A stretch of DNA of 64,000 nucleotides from Neomicrococcus aestuarii (GTDB lineage: Bacteria; Actinomycetota; Actinomycetes; Actinomycetales; Micrococcaceae): assembly GCF_014201135.1 (NCBI RefSeq), contig NZ_JACHDR010000001.1:1984001-2048000 (forward strand), read 5' to 3'. Position numbers and translations under genes: made by a program. The notes below the pieces were generated by a model that was given only the letters and a program-made list of their open reading frames with translations, was not told the origin of the DNA and did not search any database. Every line of letters begins with the position of its first letter. Positions within the stretch are counted from its first letter, which is position 1. This document shows, piece after piece, positions 35,381-44,253 of the stretch.

Positions 35381-37210
35381 ATGGTCCGTTTTTTGATCTT
35401 GATCCTGTTGGCGTCAATTGGTTTTGCAACGGTGGTGGCCGCGGCGTTCGGCTCTACCGGCTGGTGGGTGCTCGCGGCTGTGATGCTCGCGCTGCTGGGC
35501 CTTGCCATCTATGACTCGTTCCAAACGAAGCACGCAATCTTGCGAAACTTCCCCGTTCTGGGACGCATGCGGTTCCTCCTGGAATCCATTCGCCCCGAAA
35601 TCCAGCAGTACTTCATTGAACGAAACTTCGACGGCCGCCCCTTCGACCGGGACACGCGTTCCCTCATTTACGCTCGCGCGAAAGGTCAGGACAGCCACAA
35701 GGCTTTCGGTACCGAGCGGGACGTGAACCAGGAGGGCTACGAATTCCTCTTGCACTCCACCGCGCCCGTGAGCCCGCCGGAGAAGCCGCGAAAGGTCATG
35801 ATCGGCGGACCCGACTGCAAGCAGCCCTACGGCGTCGCGCTCATGAACATTTCCTCGATGAGCTTCGGATCGCTCTCCAAGAACGCCGTGCTGGCCATGA
35901 ATAAGGGCGCCGCGATGGGTGGCTTTGTGCACGAAACCGGCGAAGGCGGGCTGACCAAGTACCACCTGGAATACGGTGCCGACCTGTTCTGGGAGATTGG
36001 CTCCGGATACTTCGGTTGCCGCACCGAGGACGGCAAGTTCAACCCGGAACGCTTCGCCGAGAAGGCTGCGATGCCGCAAGTCAAAGCCATCACGCTCAAA
36101 CTCTCTCAAGGCGCTAAGCCGGGACTGGGCGGCGTGCTGCCGGGCAAGAAGGTCACCGCGGAAATCTCTGAAGCACGCGAGGTGCCGTTGGGCATCGACT
36201 GCATTTCGCCGGCCTCCCACTCGGCGTTTTCTTCGCCGCGCGGGCTCATGGAGTTCGTCGGCACGCTGCGTGAACTTTCCGGCGGCAAGCCGATTGGGTA
36301 CAAGTTCTGCGTGGGGTCCCGCATGGATGTGCTCGCGATGGTCAAAGCCATGCTCGCCACTGGCATCACGCCGGATTACATCATCATTGACGGCTCCGAA
36401 GGCGGCACCGGTGCGGCTCCGCTCGAGTACGAAGACCACATGGGCACCCCGCTGACCGAGGGCCTCATGCTGGTGCACAACGCACTGGTGGGTGCGGGCT
36501 TGCGCGATCGCATCAAGCTTGGGGCTGCGGGCAAGGTCGCTACGGGTTCGGATATCGTCAAGCGCCTCATTCAGGGCGCGGACTTCACCATGAGCGCTCG
36601 CGCCATGATGATGGCCACCGGCTGCATCCAGGCCCAGAAGTGCCACACGAACGAATGCCCCGTGGGTGTTGCCACGCAGGATCCGCGCCTCATGCGCGCG
36701 CTCGATGTCACTGACAAGGGCAATCGCGTGCACAACTACCAAAAGCTCACCGTCGCGGAGGCCGAACAGATCATGGCGTCCATGGGTGTTACCGATATCA
36801 AGCACCTCAACACCCGCATGTTGCGCCGCCGCACGGACCACTTGACCACCAAGTCCTACGCTTCCATCTACAACTGGTTGCGTCCGGGCGAGCTTCTCGT
36901 GGAACCGCCGCGCGGTTGGGCTGCGGATTGGGAGGAGGCAGACGCGGATCACTTCGGTGAGTTCGCGGCCCTCGGTTACTTGGAACCAATGAACACGGAG
37001 GACGACGACGCAGCTTACATTAATCCGCAGACCACAGATTTGCCGGTGGTTGGGGGCCGTGACGGCCGAGTAGCCAGCCGTGAGGGCAAGATCGTGGCGC
37101 AGCCGCCGCGCGATGACACTCGAGAAAAGGTGAACGATCGTGCGACTCCGGTGGTTGCTGGTTCCGGCGCTCGGCCGGAAGGGAAGACCGCTTCGCGGGA
37201 AGGACTTTAG
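35381..37210 (+). CDS. FMN-binding glutamate synthase-family protein
   Basis: About 609 residues from ATG 35381. Two N-terminal hydrophobic segments (MVRFLILILLASIGFATVVAAAF, WWVLAAVMLALLGLAIY) anchor it. The body is the GltS FMN domain: MNISSMSFGSLSKNAVLAMNKGAAMGGFVHETGEGG, PGLGGVLPGKKVT, IIIDGSEGGTGAAP, and a Cys-rich 3Fe-4S region CIQAQKCHTNECPVGVATQ. Lacking the amidotransferase domain, it is not ordinary glutamate synthase. The reaction is unknown. Possible leaderless box TACGCT lies seven bases upstream. The C-terminal 60 residues are unconserved. Confidence 0.85.
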   Translation: MVRFLILILLASIGFATVVAAAFGSTGWWVLAAVMLALLGLAIYDSFQTKHAILRNFPVLGRMRFLLESIRPEIQQYFIERNFDGRPFDRDTRSLIYARAKGQDSHKAFGTERDVNQEGYEFLLHSTAPVSPPEKPRKVMIGGPDCKQPYGVALMNISSMSFGSLSKNAVLAMNKGAAMGGFVHETGEGGLTKYHLEYGADLFWEIGSGYFGCRTEDGKFNPERFAEKAAMPQVKAITLKLSQGAKPGLGGVLPGKKVTAEISEAREVPLGIDCISPASHSAFSSPRGLMEFVGTLRELSGGKPIGYKFCVGSRMDVLAMVKAMLATGITPDYIIIDGSEGGTGAAPLEYEDHMGTPLTEGLMLVHNALVGAGLRDRIKLGAAGKVATGSDIVKRLIQGADFTMSARAMMMATGCIQAQKCHTNECPVGVATQDPRLMRALDVTDKGNRVHNYQKLTVAEAEQIMASMGVTDIKHLNTRMLRRRTDHLTTKSYASIYNWLRPGELLVEPPRGWAADWEEADADHFGEFAALGYLEPMNTEDDDAAYINPQTTDLPVVGGRDGRVASREGKIVAQPPRDDTREKVNDRATPVVAGSGARPEGKTASREGL

Positions 37211-37297
37211 CCGAAGTTCACTTTGACTTCGCACGATGTCCATTCGGGTCCTCCACACTGGTCAGGCATACGCCAACCCATGTGAAAGGAAACGAAC

Positions 37298-38527
37298 ATG
37301 AAGAAGCGACTCTCCCTAGCTGTGACCACCGCTCTCACGGCCGGCGCCCTGTCTTTCAGCGCGCTCATCGCTCCAGTGGCTACCGCCGCTGAATCCCTCT
37401 TCGGTACTCCCGAGGCTGAACAGCCGGTCACCATTGGCCACCGCGGTGCCGCTGGCACCGCGCCGGAGAACACCGTGGCTGCTTTCAAGGATGGCCGTGC
37501 TGCTGGTGCGGACTTCATTGAGTCCGATGTCCAGCTGTCCGCTGATGGCGTTCCGTTCTTGTTCCACGATGACACCCCAGCGCGCACCACCAACGTTGAG
37601 GAGGTGTTCCCGGGGCGCGAGAACGACCCCATCACGTCCTTCACGTGGGCCGAGCTCCAGCAGCTGGATGCAGGTTCCTACTTCTCTGAGAAGTTCATTG
37701 GCGAGAAGATCCCACACTTCAACGACATCGCTCGCGTTGCCACCAAGAACACTGGCGTCTTCATGGAAATCAAGTCTCCTAAGAACTCCCCGGGTGTCGA
37801 AAAGGTTGTAGCTGACGCACTGCACAACGATCCAGCCTGGATCAAGCTGGTAGAAGCCGGCAAGGTGGAGATTCTGAGCTTCGATCCAACGTCCAACATG
37901 AAGTTCGCGGCACTTGCACCGGAGATTCCTTTGCAGCAGCTGTCCTCCACCGTTCCCGACGCTGCCACCTTGGCATTGATCTCCACGTTCGCTGACTCCG
38001 TGGGCACCAGCTACCGCACCTTGGATCAGGCAGGCGTAGATCGCGTGAAGGCCGCAGGCCTGGAGATCGGCGTGTACACGGTCAATGACATCGACGCGAT
38101 GGAAGAAGCTGTCGCGATGGGCGTTGAGCGCATCACGGGCGATTACCCCATCCAGTTCGAGCGCTACCTCGATGGAGTCAACCCGTTCCCAGCCAGCCGC
38201 GGCTTGGTAATCACGGACTCCGTGAACGACGCTCCAGGTAACGACGTTCAGGCTGAAAACGGTGAGCACGTGGTCGTCACCAACACTGGCAACGCCGCAG
38301 TGGACGTGTCCGGCTACTACTTGCGCGATGTTGCCAACAACCTCTTGCACATCGGCGAGGGCTACGTCATTGAACCTGGCGCTTCCTTGCAGGTGTTCAC
38401 CGGACCGGGAACCAACACCGCGGACAAGTTCTACAACGGCAAGACCTCCGCCATCCTCAACAACGGTGGCGAAGCCTTGGGTTTCTGGACCGCAAACCAC
38501 ACCCTCTTGGACTCGTTCGCGAACTAG
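37298..38527 (+). CDS. Secreted glycerophosphodiester phosphodiesterase with lamin-tail domain
   Basis: A 409-residue exported protein. After a signal peptide (LAVTTALTAGALSFSALIAPVATAA) comes the GDPD TIM barrel: TIGHRGAAGTAPENTVAAF with the His and Glu, FIESDVQLSADGVPFLFHDD, and GVYTVNDIDAMEEAVAMGVERITGDYPIQF. The last about 110 residues (RGLVITDSVNDAPGNDVQAENGEHVVVTNTGN) look like a lamin-tail domain that binds surface or DNA. It hydrolyses glycerophosphodiesters such as lipid headgroups to glycerol 3-phosphate, releasing phosphate and carbon outside the cell. The ATG follows AAAGGAAACGAAC. Confidence 0.85.
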   Translation: MKKRLSLAVTTALTAGALSFSALIAPVATAAESLFGTPEAEQPVTIGHRGAAGTAPENTVAAFKDGRAAGADFIESDVQLSADGVPFLFHDDTPARTTNVEEVFPGRENDPITSFTWAELQQLDAGSYFSEKFIGEKIPHFNDIARVATKNTGVFMEIKSPKNSPGVEKVVADALHNDPAWIKLVEAGKVEILSFDPTSNMKFAALAPEIPLQQLSSTVPDAATLALISTFADSVGTSYRTLDQAGVDRVKAAGLEIGVYTVNDIDAMEEAVAMGVERITGDYPIQFERYLDGVNPFPASRGLVITDSVNDAPGNDVQAENGEHVVVTNTGNAAVDVSGYYLRDVANNLLHIGEGYVIEPGASLQVFTGPGTNTADKFYNGKTSAILNNGGEALGFWTANHTLLDSFAN

Positions 38528-38555
38528 TCGGCGACTAGTCCCCAACTGGTCACGA

Positions 38556-38602
38556 ACAAGAGGCCCCTCGCTCCCTCAAGTTTTTGGGGGAGCGAGGCGC
38601 TT
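38556..38602 (+). terminator. Terminator after the GDPD gene
   Basis: GAGGCCCCTCGCTCCC and GGGAGCGAGGCGC form a near-perfect GC-rich stem followed by TTTT, 30 bases after the GDPD stop and before the convergent pcaL end. Confidence 0.75.
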
Positions 38603-38629
38603 TTCGTACTTATTGGTCTTTTTTACCGT

Positions 38630-39883
38630 TTACTTCTCGTACTCCTCAAGGACCTTCTTGCCGATCTTGAACGCAACGTTGGCGGCCGGAACAGAGCAGT
38701 AGATGGCTGACTGCAAGAAGACTTCCTTGATCTCCTCAGGCGTCATGCCGTTACGCAGCGCGGCGTGGACGTGCATCTCGAGCTCTTCCCAATAGCCTCC
38801 AGCGATCATCGCGGTCAGCGTGATAGCAGAGCGCGTGGTTCGGGGGAGTCCTGGGCGCGTCCAGATGGTGCCCCACGCGTAGCGCGTGATCATTTCCTGG
38901 AACTCGTCCGTGAAAGCGTTTGAAGACGAAGTTGCGCGGTCAACGTGCTCGCTGCCGAGGACTTCGCGACGAACCACCATTCCGGCGTCGTACGTATCTC
39001 CCGGCAACCGATCCGAGCCGGCAGCGACGCCCTCACCCAAGAAAAAATCAACCAGCAACTGAGTGGTGGCAGCAGGATCCTCGGCGGGAGCCAAGTGAGC
39101 CGCGGTCTCTACGACGGCGGAGTGACCCTTCTGAACCCGAGCGGCAGCGAACTCTGCATCCTCAGGTGGGCACACGGCGTCGTGTCGGCCAGCGATAGCA
39201 ATGAGTGGATCGGAGATCTGTCCGAGCTGCTCGCGAACGTCGTACCCGGCGAGCGCGCGGGACACGAAAGCGTAGGAAACGCGGTCGGCATCCTGAAGCG
39301 TGTGCAAGAGGTTCGTGGAAACGACAGGGTTCTTCTCGATGAAGCCCGGTGCGAACCAACGCAGCGCAGAACCGGAAACCATGGTGGGCGTGCCAGCCTT
39401 CTCTACGAGGTCAGCGCGCTCGTTCCACGCTTCCGGCGTGCCGATCTTCGCAGCCGTGCAGATAGGAGCGATGCCCTTGAAGAGGCCAGGGAAGGAGATG
39501 CCCAGCTGGTAGCCGGTAGCGCCACCCACAGAAACACCCGCGTAGTACAGGCCCTGAGAAGCATCGAGCTGACCTTCGGACTCAAGCTTTTCGATGAGCG
39601 CCTTCACGCCAGCGGCGAGCTCTTCGATCGAGAAGCCCTCCGTGACCGGAGTTCCGTCACCGTGACCTGGAAGATCCCATCCGATGACCGTGAAGTACGG
39701 GGCAAGATCAGCGACAGCCGGACCCCAAAGCGCCTTCACGCCGGTGCCCAACGATGGGCCGACGATCAACACCGGGCGGGCTGCCTCGGAGGCCGCGGCG
39801 GTTGAAGCTGCAGAACCGGTAGCGCCAGACGCGTCTTCAGCGGTAGCGGTGAGCAGAGTGGCGACGAGTTTTGGTTGGGTCAT
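38630..39883 (-). CDS. pcaL: 3-oxoadipate enol-lactonase / 4-carboxymuconolactone decarboxylase fusion (PcaL)
   Basis: A 417-residue fusion. The N-terminal alpha/beta-hydrolase (PcaD) has the nucleophile elbow YYAGVSVGGATG, Asp in IAIAGRHDAV and His in ETAAHLAPAEDP. The C-terminal 130 residues are the CMD decarboxylase (PcaC), including RREVLGSEHVDRA and the HVHAALRNGMTPEEIKEVFLQ motif. It catalyses two steps after PcaB: decarboxylation to the enol-lactone and hydrolysis to 3-oxoadipate. The start overlaps the pcaB stop (39880-39883). It is the last gene of the minus-strand pca operon. Confidence 0.92.
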   Translation of the reverse strand: MTQPKLVATLLTATAEDASGATGSAASTAAASEAARPVLIVGPSLGTGVKALWGPAVADLAPYFTVIGWDLPGHGDGTPVTEGFSIEELAAGVKALIEKLESEGQLDASQGLYYAGVSVGGATGYQLGISFPGLFKGIAPICTAAKIGTPEAWNERADLVEKAGTPTMVSGSALRWFAPGFIEKNPVVSTNLLHTLQDADRVSYAFVSRALAGYDVREQLGQISDPLIAIAGRHDAVCPPEDAEFAAARVQKGHSAVVETAAHLAPAEDPAATTQLLVDFFLGEGVAAGSDRLPGDTYDAGMVVRREVLGSEHVDRATSSSNAFTDEFQEMITRYAWGTIWTRPGLPRTTRSAITLTAMIAGGYWEELEMHVHAALRNGMTPEEIKEVFLQSAIYCSVPAANVAFKIGKKVLEEYEK

Positions 39884-41283
39884 GATTCCTTCCAGTCAGT
39901 GAGTCGGTCAGAGACGCTATCGATGAACGCGTCCGCTTGTCCCAAGTAATTTTGTGGATCCAAGATCCGTTGCAATTCGTGAGTGGAGAACCGCTCTTGC
40001 GGGATAGATTCGCGCAAGAGTTCCCCGAGCGGCCGGCGTTCCGTCAAGGACTGCCGCACGAGTTCTTGAATGCGTTTCTTGCCGCCAGCGATGATGGGCG
40101 CCAGGTGGGACATGACCCGCTCTGAGACCAACAGATCACCGGACAGCGCCGCATTGCGCACCATGGTGTGCGGGTTCACCGTGAGACCCTCGGCGAGCTG
40201 AGCGAGCTTGTCCACCGAACCGCCCGCCAAGCGAAGCAGCTCACGCAACGACGCCCACTCGGCGTGCCAGGCCCCATCGGGACGCTCGTCATCCGCGGCA
40301 CCGGCAGAAAGATACAACTGGCCCACATGCTGCGGAGCGCTCAAAGCGGCCGAGCGCATGAGCACCGACAGCACCGGGTTCTGCTTTTGCGGCATGGCCG
40401 AAGAGCCACCCTTGCCGGCAGCCTGAGGCTCGGACACTTCGCCGATCTCGGGACGTGAGAGCATCAAGACGTCGTTGGCGATGTGACCGCTCGCGGCGAT
40501 GACATCACCGAGCGCCGCGGCCAGCTGCGTAATGGGAAGTCGGTTGGTGTGCCATGGGATCGAGGAGCGCAACCCTAGATTGGTGGCGAGGTCAATGACG
40601 AGGTCACGAACAGTGACGTTGGCCTGCGCGGACGCGGCTGCGTCGTCGTCATTCCGCGCTAAGGAATCCGTCAGGGAAGCGAGCGTGCCCACCGCGCCGC
40701 CCCACTGCAACGGCAAGGATTCGAGCGCGCGCTGCAAACGCTCGCCCGCCTCAATAATCCCGCTCAACCAGTTTGCCACCCGCAAACCAAAAGTCATGGG
40801 CAGAGCGTGCTGCGTGAGCGAACGGGCCACGCAGAGCTGGCGGCGGTGCGCCTTAGCGAGAACGTTCAACGCATCTGCGGAACGCATCAAATCCGCCAAA
40901 ATAATGGCGCCAGAGCGGGCCGCCACCAACATGAGCGCGGAATCGATGATGTCCTGACTGGTAGCGCCCTTGTGAACTGCACTCACGCCGTCGTAATTCT
41001 TCGCGATCTCAACCCGCAAATCACCCAACAACGGAATCAACGCGTTAGCGCCATCCTGACCGCGCACCGCGAGGGATTCGAGATCGTACAACTCAACGTT
41101 CGCGGCCGCGAGAACCGCTTCTTCGTCCTCGCCACTGGTCAACCCAGCACCGGCGAGCACCGAAACCCATGCGGCCTCGACATCCAACATGGCCTGCGCG
41201 AACGCGGCATCGCTCGATGCGTGCGCCACCGCCGTGCCAGCCCACATCGGCGTGAGCAAACCAAAATCGGCCGAAAAAGTCAT
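39880..41283 (-). CDS. pcaB: 3-carboxy-cis,cis-muconate cycloisomerase (PcaB)
   Basis: A 467-residue fumarase/aspartase superfamily enzyme with the signature GKGGSSAMPQKQNPVLSVLM, and AVHKGATSQDIIDSALML near residue 100. It converts carboxy-muconate to 4-carboxymuconolactone. Between it and pcaG is a 120-base gap with no gene; the pca operon may contain an extra promoter or processing site there. Confidence 0.93.
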   Translation of the reverse strand: MTFSADFGLLTPMWAGTAVAHASSDAAFAQAMLDVEAAWVSVLAGAGLTSGEDEEAVLAAANVELYDLESLAVRGQDGANALIPLLGDLRVEIAKNYDGVSAVHKGATSQDIIDSALMLVAARSGAIILADLMRSADALNVLAKAHRRQLCVARSLTQHALPMTFGLRVANWLSGIIEAGERLQRALESLPLQWGGAVGTLASLTDSLARNDDDAAASAQANVTVRDLVIDLATNLGLRSSIPWHTNRLPITQLAAALGDVIAASGHIANDVLMLSRPEIGEVSEPQAAGKGGSSAMPQKQNPVLSVLMRSAALSAPQHVGQLYLSAGAADDERPDGAWHAEWASLRELLRLAGGSVDKLAQLAEGLTVNPHTMVRNAALSGDLLVSERVMSHLAPIIAGGKKRIQELVRQSLTERRPLGELLRESIPQERFSTHELQRILDPQNYLGQADAFIDSVSDRLTDWKES

Positions 41284-41403
41284 GTTATGAGCCTACTGCG
41301 TGAGAGAAATGTGGAGCAGAAACGTGAAGCGAGGCAACCAAGCGTTGACGTGAAACGGGACCCGCAGCAGTTTCGCCGCGAGCCCCACCTCACCCCAACC
41401 GAA

Positions 41404-41985
41404 CTATTCGCCGTTGCGCGGGTACGCCAAGAACACGGTTTCGTTCTCGCCCTGCAAGTGAATATCGAAGCGCAGATCGCCGTTTTCCTCTCGGGTAGCG
41501 ATGAGCGTCTTGCGCTGCTCCTCAGAAAGCGACTTCAACAGCGGGTCGTTTTCAAGAGCGGCCGTGTCCTCCGGCAAGTAAATGCGCGTGAACAAGCGGT
41601 TCAGCAAGCCGCGGGCGAAAACCACCAGCATGATGAACGGCGCCTTGCCCTCATCGGTAGCGCCAGGGTTCACGGTCTGGAACGTGTAGTGACCCACGTT
41701 GTCCACGGCCACGCGGCCCCAGCCCGTGAACGTGAAACCGTCACGAACCAGCGAGCCATCCTTCTGCGCAATGTTGCCGTGCTCGTCCGCCTGCCAGATC
41801 TCCAACATGGAGTCCGGAACCACGGCGCCCTTGCCGTCATACACGGTGCCGTGCAAACGGATAGAACCCGGGTGAGCGCGATCCACGAGCTTGTGTCCGT
41901 CAGCATACGGAAGCGCGTAACCGTAGAACGGGCCAATGGTCTGGCCCGGGGTGGGAACCAGCTTAAGGTCAGGTGCCTGTGCCAT
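41404..41985 (-). CDS. pcaG: Protocatechuate 3,4-dioxygenase, alpha subunit (PcaG)
   Basis: A 193-residue subunit of the intradiol ring-cleaving dioxygenase, with LVPTPGQTIGPFYGYALPYADG, IRLHGTVYDGKGAVVPDSMLEIWQADEHGN and PFIMLVVFARGLLNRLFTRIYLPED. The alpha subunit lacks the iron ligands, which reside in beta, and completes the active site. The ATG directly follows the pcaH TAA stop. Confidence 0.93.
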   Translation of the reverse strand: MAQAPDLKLVPTPGQTIGPFYGYALPYADGHKLVDRAHPGSIRLHGTVYDGKGAVVPDSMLEIWQADEHGNIAQKDGSLVRDGFTFTGWGRVAVDNVGHYTFQTVNPGATDEGKAPFIMLVVFARGLLNRLFTRIYLPEDTAALENDPLLKSLSEEQRKTLIATREENGDLRFDIHLQGENETVFLAYPRNGE

Positions 41986-42825
41986 TTAGTGTTCGTCCTC
42001 TCCGTCTTCCATCCACGTGCGGTTGCTGCCCGTGAGGACAATGTCCCAGTTGTAGCCGGTGTTCCACTCGTGGGAAGTGACCGAGTGATCGTAGGTAGCA
42101 ACCAAGCGGTCGCGGGCCTTCTGGTCCGTGATGGACTGGTAGATCGGGTCCAAGCTGAAGAGTGGATCGCCCGGGAAGTACATCTGGGTGATCATGCGCT
42201 GCGTGAAATCCGTGCCGAACAGCGAGAAGTGAATGTGCGCTGGGCGCCACGCGTTGTGGTGGTTCTTCCACGGGTACGGGGCCGGCTTGATAGTGGTGAA
42301 CTTGTATTCGCCGTTAGGTCCCGTGATGGCGCGGCCCACACCGGTGAAGTTCGGGTCAATCGGGGCAGGGTGCTGATCACGCTTGTGAATGTAGCGGCCG
42401 GCGGCGTTGGCCTGCCAGATTTCGATCAGCTGGCCGGCAACCGGGCGACCGTCGCCATCAAGAACGCGACCCTGCACCACAATGCGCTCGCCGATGGGCT
42501 CACCGTTGTGCTGGATGGTCAGATCCGATTCAAGCGCATGCACATCACGCTCGCCGAACGCCGGGGACCACAACTCGATAGTCTCTGGATCCGCGTGGTG
42601 CAAGTTCTTGGTGGGGTGGCGGAGCAGTGAAGAGCGGTATGGCGCAAAGTTGATGCGCGGCTGCGTCTCTTCCTTGCTCTCGCCGGACTCGACAGCGGCG
42701 CGATAGCCGCCGTGAAGGTCTGCGATTTCCTGGTCGATCTGCTGCTGGGAATCGGCCGTGGCTGCGGGGTCAAGCGCGTGGCTGTTCTCGAACGATTTGT
42801 CAGTGGACGTTTCTTGAGCACTCAC
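41986..42825 (-). CDS. pcaH: Protocatechuate 3,4-dioxygenase, beta subunit (PcaH)
   Basis: A 279-residue iron-binding beta subunit. Iron ligands are recognisable as Tyr in GRYIHKRD and Tyr/His in KPAPYPWKNHHNAWRPAHIHFSLFG. RVLDGDGRPVAGQLIEIWQANAAGRY is family-typical. It cleaves the aromatic ring of protocatechuate with O2, giving 3-carboxy-cis,cis-muconate. It starts with GTG 42825, GAAAGGAG lying upstream. Confidence 0.93.
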   Translation of the reverse strand: MSAQETSTDKSFENSHALDPAATADSQQQIDQEIADLHGGYRAAVESGESKEETQPRINFAPYRSSLLRHPTKNLHHADPETIELWSPAFGERDVHALESDLTIQHNGEPIGERIVVQGRVLDGDGRPVAGQLIEIWQANAAGRYIHKRDQHPAPIDPNFTGVGRAITGPNGEYKFTTIKPAPYPWKNHHNAWRPAHIHFSLFGTDFTQRMITQMYFPGDPLFSLDPIYQSITDQKARDRLVATYDHSVTSHEWNTGYNWDIVLTGSNRTWMEDGEDEH

Positions 42826-42890
42826 AGGCTTCTCCTTTCGGGGTTTTGGACGGGGTGTAGGTGGATGCGGGTACTAAGCGGAAGTCGGTA

Positions 42891-44108
42891 CTAAGCGTTT
42901 GCGGAACCGTTGTGTGGCCAGCCCGTGTAGGACTCGGCGAGGTACTGGCGGCCGTAGGTGGAGCCCACGATGGTTTCGAGTTCGCCGAGGGCGCGCTTGC
43001 GCTCGAACGGCGTCATGTCTTCACGCGTGTGCAACATGGAGGTCATCCAGTAGGAGAAGTTCTGGGCTTTCCACACGCGCTTCAGGGCGGTGTCAGAGTA
43101 GGCCTCGAGCAGCGCCGAATTCTTGGCGGCTTGCGAACCGAAGTAGGAATCCAAGGCTTCGAACAGCACCTTGACGTCCGCGAACGCCAGGTTCAGGCCC
43201 TTCGCGCCCGTGGGAGGGACGGTGTGTCCGGCGTCGCCCACGAGGAACATGTTGCCGTGGCGCAGTGGTTCGCGCACGAAGGAGCGGAACTGGAGGACGG
43301 TCTTGTCGAAGATGGGGCCGGTCTTGAGTTGGAAGCCGTCCGGTCCGTCGACGCGGCGCTGCAGTTCGGCCCAAATGCGGTCTTCTGACCAGTTGTCGAC
43401 GTTCTCTTCGGGGTCGCACTGGAAGTACATGCGCTGCACGGTTTCGGAGCGCTGGGAGATGAGCGCGAAGCCGTGATCGGAGTTTGCGTAGATCAGTTCC
43501 GGGGAGGACTTGGGGGCTTCACATAGGATGCCGAACCACCCGAAGGGGTAGCGGACCGTGAATTCTTCGAACCTGCCAGTCGGTACTTGGCGGCGGCAGA
43601 AGGAGCGGGAGCCGTCGGCTGCCACCACAAACTTCGCGCGCACTTCGTGGCTAACGCCTTCCTTGTCCGTGTAGCGGAAGCCGGGGTTCTCGCCTTCGAT
43701 GTCCAGCAGTTCGGTGACGTCGGATTCGTAGCGCACGTCGCCGCCGTCGCGCTTGCGGGCGGCTGCAAGATCCAGGAAGACTTCGTTCTGCGCGTAGAGC
43801 GTGACGGTAGCGTCCACGAGCTCTGGGAAGTTGAGTAGGTGCGATTCGCCATTGAACCGCAGGTCAATTCCCTCATGCTCGTCACCCACGGTCAAGACCC
43901 GCCCATCAACGCCGGTCTCGGTGAGCATTTTGACGGCCTGCTGTTCTAGGATGCCGGCACGGTGCGTGTTGTAAATGGTGTCGTGATCGCGCTTTTCGAC
44001 GACCACGTTGTCGATGCCGCGCTGGGACAACAAATGGGACAACATGAGTCCCGCGGGACCGCCGCCCACAATCGCAACTTGAGTCTTCGTCGTCGTGCCT
44101 TCAGTCAA
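42891..44108 (-). CDS. pobA: 4-hydroxybenzoate 3-monooxygenase (PobA)
   Basis: A 405-residue flavoprotein hydroxylase with the FAD motif VAIVGGGPAGLMLSHLL, the DG motif (FVVAADGSRSFCR) and the GD motif LVGDAGHTVPPTGAKGLNLAFADV. It hydroxylates 4-hydroxybenzoate to protocatechuate with NADPH and O2. TTG at 44108 is the start. The downstream gene is pcaH, 65 bases later. The palindrome TCCCATTGAATGGGA at 44204-44218 sits 95 bases upstream. Confidence 0.93.
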   Translation of the reverse strand: MTEGTTTKTQVAIVGGGPAGLMLSHLLSQRGIDNVVVEKRDHDTIYNTHRAGILEQQAVKMLTETGVDGRVLTVGDEHEGIDLRFNGESHLLNFPELVDATVTLYAQNEVFLDLAAARKRDGGDVRYESDVTELLDIEGENPGFRYTDKEGVSHEVRAKFVVAADGSRSFCRRQVPTGRFEEFTVRYPFGWFGILCEAPKSSPELIYANSDHGFALISQRSETVQRMYFQCDPEENVDNWSEDRIWAELQRRVDGPDGFQLKTGPIFDKTVLQFRSFVREPLRHGNMFLVGDAGHTVPPTGAKGLNLAFADVKVLFEALDSYFGSQAAKNSALLEAYSDTALKRVWKAQNFSYWMTSMLHTREDMTPFERKRALGELETIVGSTYGRQYLAESYTGWPHNGSANA

Positions 44109-44203
44109 GAGCGCAACCTTCCATGAAATTCTTACCGCCCGCGCTCAGTGCGGCAGGCATTAGATTCAGTGTGCGGTTTCGATTGTGGCGCGCGCCACGG
44201 TTG

Positions 44204-44218
44204 TCCCATTGAATGGGA
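44204..44218. promoter_or_regulatory. Putative IclR operator upstream of pobA
   Basis: TCCCATT-G-AATGGGA is a perfect 15-base inverted repeat between pobA and the IclR gene 44254-45000. It has the short-arm symmetry of IclR/PobR sites. Confidence 0.6.
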
Positions 44219-44253
44219 TTTGTTGCGTTCTTTAGTACGACGACGCAGCTCGC

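Noticed and set aside
35414-37258. Minus-strand frame of 614 codons opposite the FMN glutamate synthase-like gene
   Set aside because: Antisense shadow; the plus strand carries a complete, motif-rich protein.
40807-42630. Long plus-strand frame of 607 codons opposite pcaB, pcaG and pcaH
   Set aside because: It is antisense to three clear pathway genes and its translation has no family features; it is a high-GC shadow frame.
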